Position numbers and translations under genes: made by a program. DNA of 64,000 bases from the NCBI GenBank assembly GCA_013336525.1, contig JAAXTM010000011.1, forward strand, positions 1 to 64,000, written 5' to 3'. The stretch comes from Geobacteraceae bacterium (lineage in GTDB: Bacteria; Desulfobacterota; Desulfuromonadia; Geobacterales; Pseudopelobacteraceae). Of this stretch, positions 63,592-64,000 are shown one piece after another; the first letter of the stretch is position 1; each line of letters begins with the position of its first letter. The notes beneath the pieces were generated by a model. It did not search any database. It had not been told where the DNA came from and was given only the letters and a program-made list of their open reading frames with translations.

Positions 63592-64000
63592 CGGAGATAG
63601 CGCACTACTGCACGATTATGTTCAACAAGATTTCGTGAAAACTGGTGGGTGCCGTCCTGGCGGGCGACAAAATAGAGGAAATCTGTTTTGGCCGGAGTTA
63701 TTGCTGCCTGAACAGCGTCCATGCCCGGATTGCCGATAGGTCCGGGAGGTAGTCCTTTGTTGAGATAGGTATTATATGGTGATGGGCGCTGAATATCGGC
63801 TTTATTCACCTTGCCAGAGAACGCCCGTACCCCGTAAACGGCTGTTGGGTCACTCTGCAATGGCATACCGATGCGTAAGCGATTATGGAATACTGATGAA
63901 ATTATCGGTTTTTCTTTCGCTGAAACAGCCTCTTTTTCTATTATCGATGCTAGCGTGATAATTTCATGCCGAGAAAACCGGCGTGTGCCCTCCCCCTCCT
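63588..64000 (-). CDS. mltG: Endolytic murein transglycosylase MltG, C-terminal part (runs off the right edge)
   Basis: MltG cuts nascent glycan strands at the inner membrane. Only the last 137 codons are present. The visible part includes LASIIEKEAVS with the catalytic Glu, then VFHNRLRIGMPLQSDPT, PYNTYLNKGLPPGPIGNPG and the final YFVARQDGTHQFS with LVEHN. The stop codon (63588-63590) is within the inverted repeat above. The N-terminal half, with its membrane helix and LysM-like domain, lies outside. Confidence 0.94.
   Translation of the reverse strand, partial: EGEGTRRFSRHEIITLASIIEKEAVSAKEKPIISSVFHNRLRIGMPLQSDPTAVYGVRAFSGKVNKADIQRPSPYNTYLNKGLPPGPIGNPGMDAVQAAITPAKTDFLYFVARQDGTHQFSRNLVEHNRAVVRYLR

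Noticed and set aside
1-64000. CRISPR array, prophage, insertion sequence or rRNA operon
   Set aside because: No regularly spaced repeats, integrase, transposase or phage genes, or rRNA-like sequence were recognised anywhere in the window.

Overview
The window is one continuous stretch of bacterial chromosome from a Geobacter-like member of the Desulfuromonadia (formerly delta-Proteobacteria). The main reasons are the aroE-pilB-pilT-pilC-pilS gene order, a GEMM-I riboswitch that closely resembles the 3',3'-cGAMP-sensing class of Geobacter, a class I fumarate hydratase, a phenylacetate-CoA ligase family enzyme, a bifunctional Rel protein and a DUF3343 gene beside ffh. Nearly all of it is dense housekeeping DNA. 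I saw no prophage, insertion sequence, CRISPR array or rRNA operon. Genes run off both edges: sbcC on the left and mltG on the right.

Layout. Bases 1-16723 are a minus-strand series that reads recG, ribF, a flippase-like protein, a DUF2723 glycosyltransferase-like protein, aroE, pilB, pilT, pilC, pilS, an unrecognised membrane protein, sbcD, sbcC. The pilus block lacks pilR and pilA after pilS. Bases 16877-26892 hold mazG, ogt, murJ, thrC, a YdcF protein, rpmB, ridA, rel, rpoZ, gmk and yicC. A cluster of DnaA-box-like sites fills the mazG/ogt gap. A solitary recC follows at 26994-30215. Bases 30281-39971 hold a small exported protein behind a sigma-54-like promoter and the riboswitch, then an EamA transporter, fumarate hydratase, a zinc-ribbon protein, a PaaK-type ligase, proS, a response regulator, ispG and a formate/nitrite channel. 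tRNA-Ala(GGC) lies at 40054-40129.

Bases 40291-47124 carry an M3 peptidase, a DUF2721 protein, an aminotransferase, a DUF2156 protein and the ribosomal operon rpsF-rpsR-DUF2232-rplI. Bases 47250-53138 carry a kinase-like ATPase and then a signalling module: a small membrane protein, a transporter-like sensor fused to a SpoIIE phosphatase, a STAS protein and an RsbW-like kinase. These four look like one partner-switching pathway. The rest holds a hydrogenase maturation protease, a ferritin-like protein, ettA, a DciA-like gene, and the operon ffh-rpsP-khpA-rimM-trmD-(RNA methyltransferase)-rplS behind a good sigma-70 promoter. It ends with rnhB, a metallophosphoesterase and the 3' part of mltG.

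The points most worth a second look are the stacked control upstream of the small exported protein (30281-30837), the transporter/phosphatase partner-switching module (48827-53138), the DnaA-box cluster (17713-17816), a 28-bp perfect inverted repeat (31957-32016), an AbrB-like domain fused to RecG, and the pilus operon without pilR/pilA. Function calls come from reading the translated proteins and recognising families. No database search was run.
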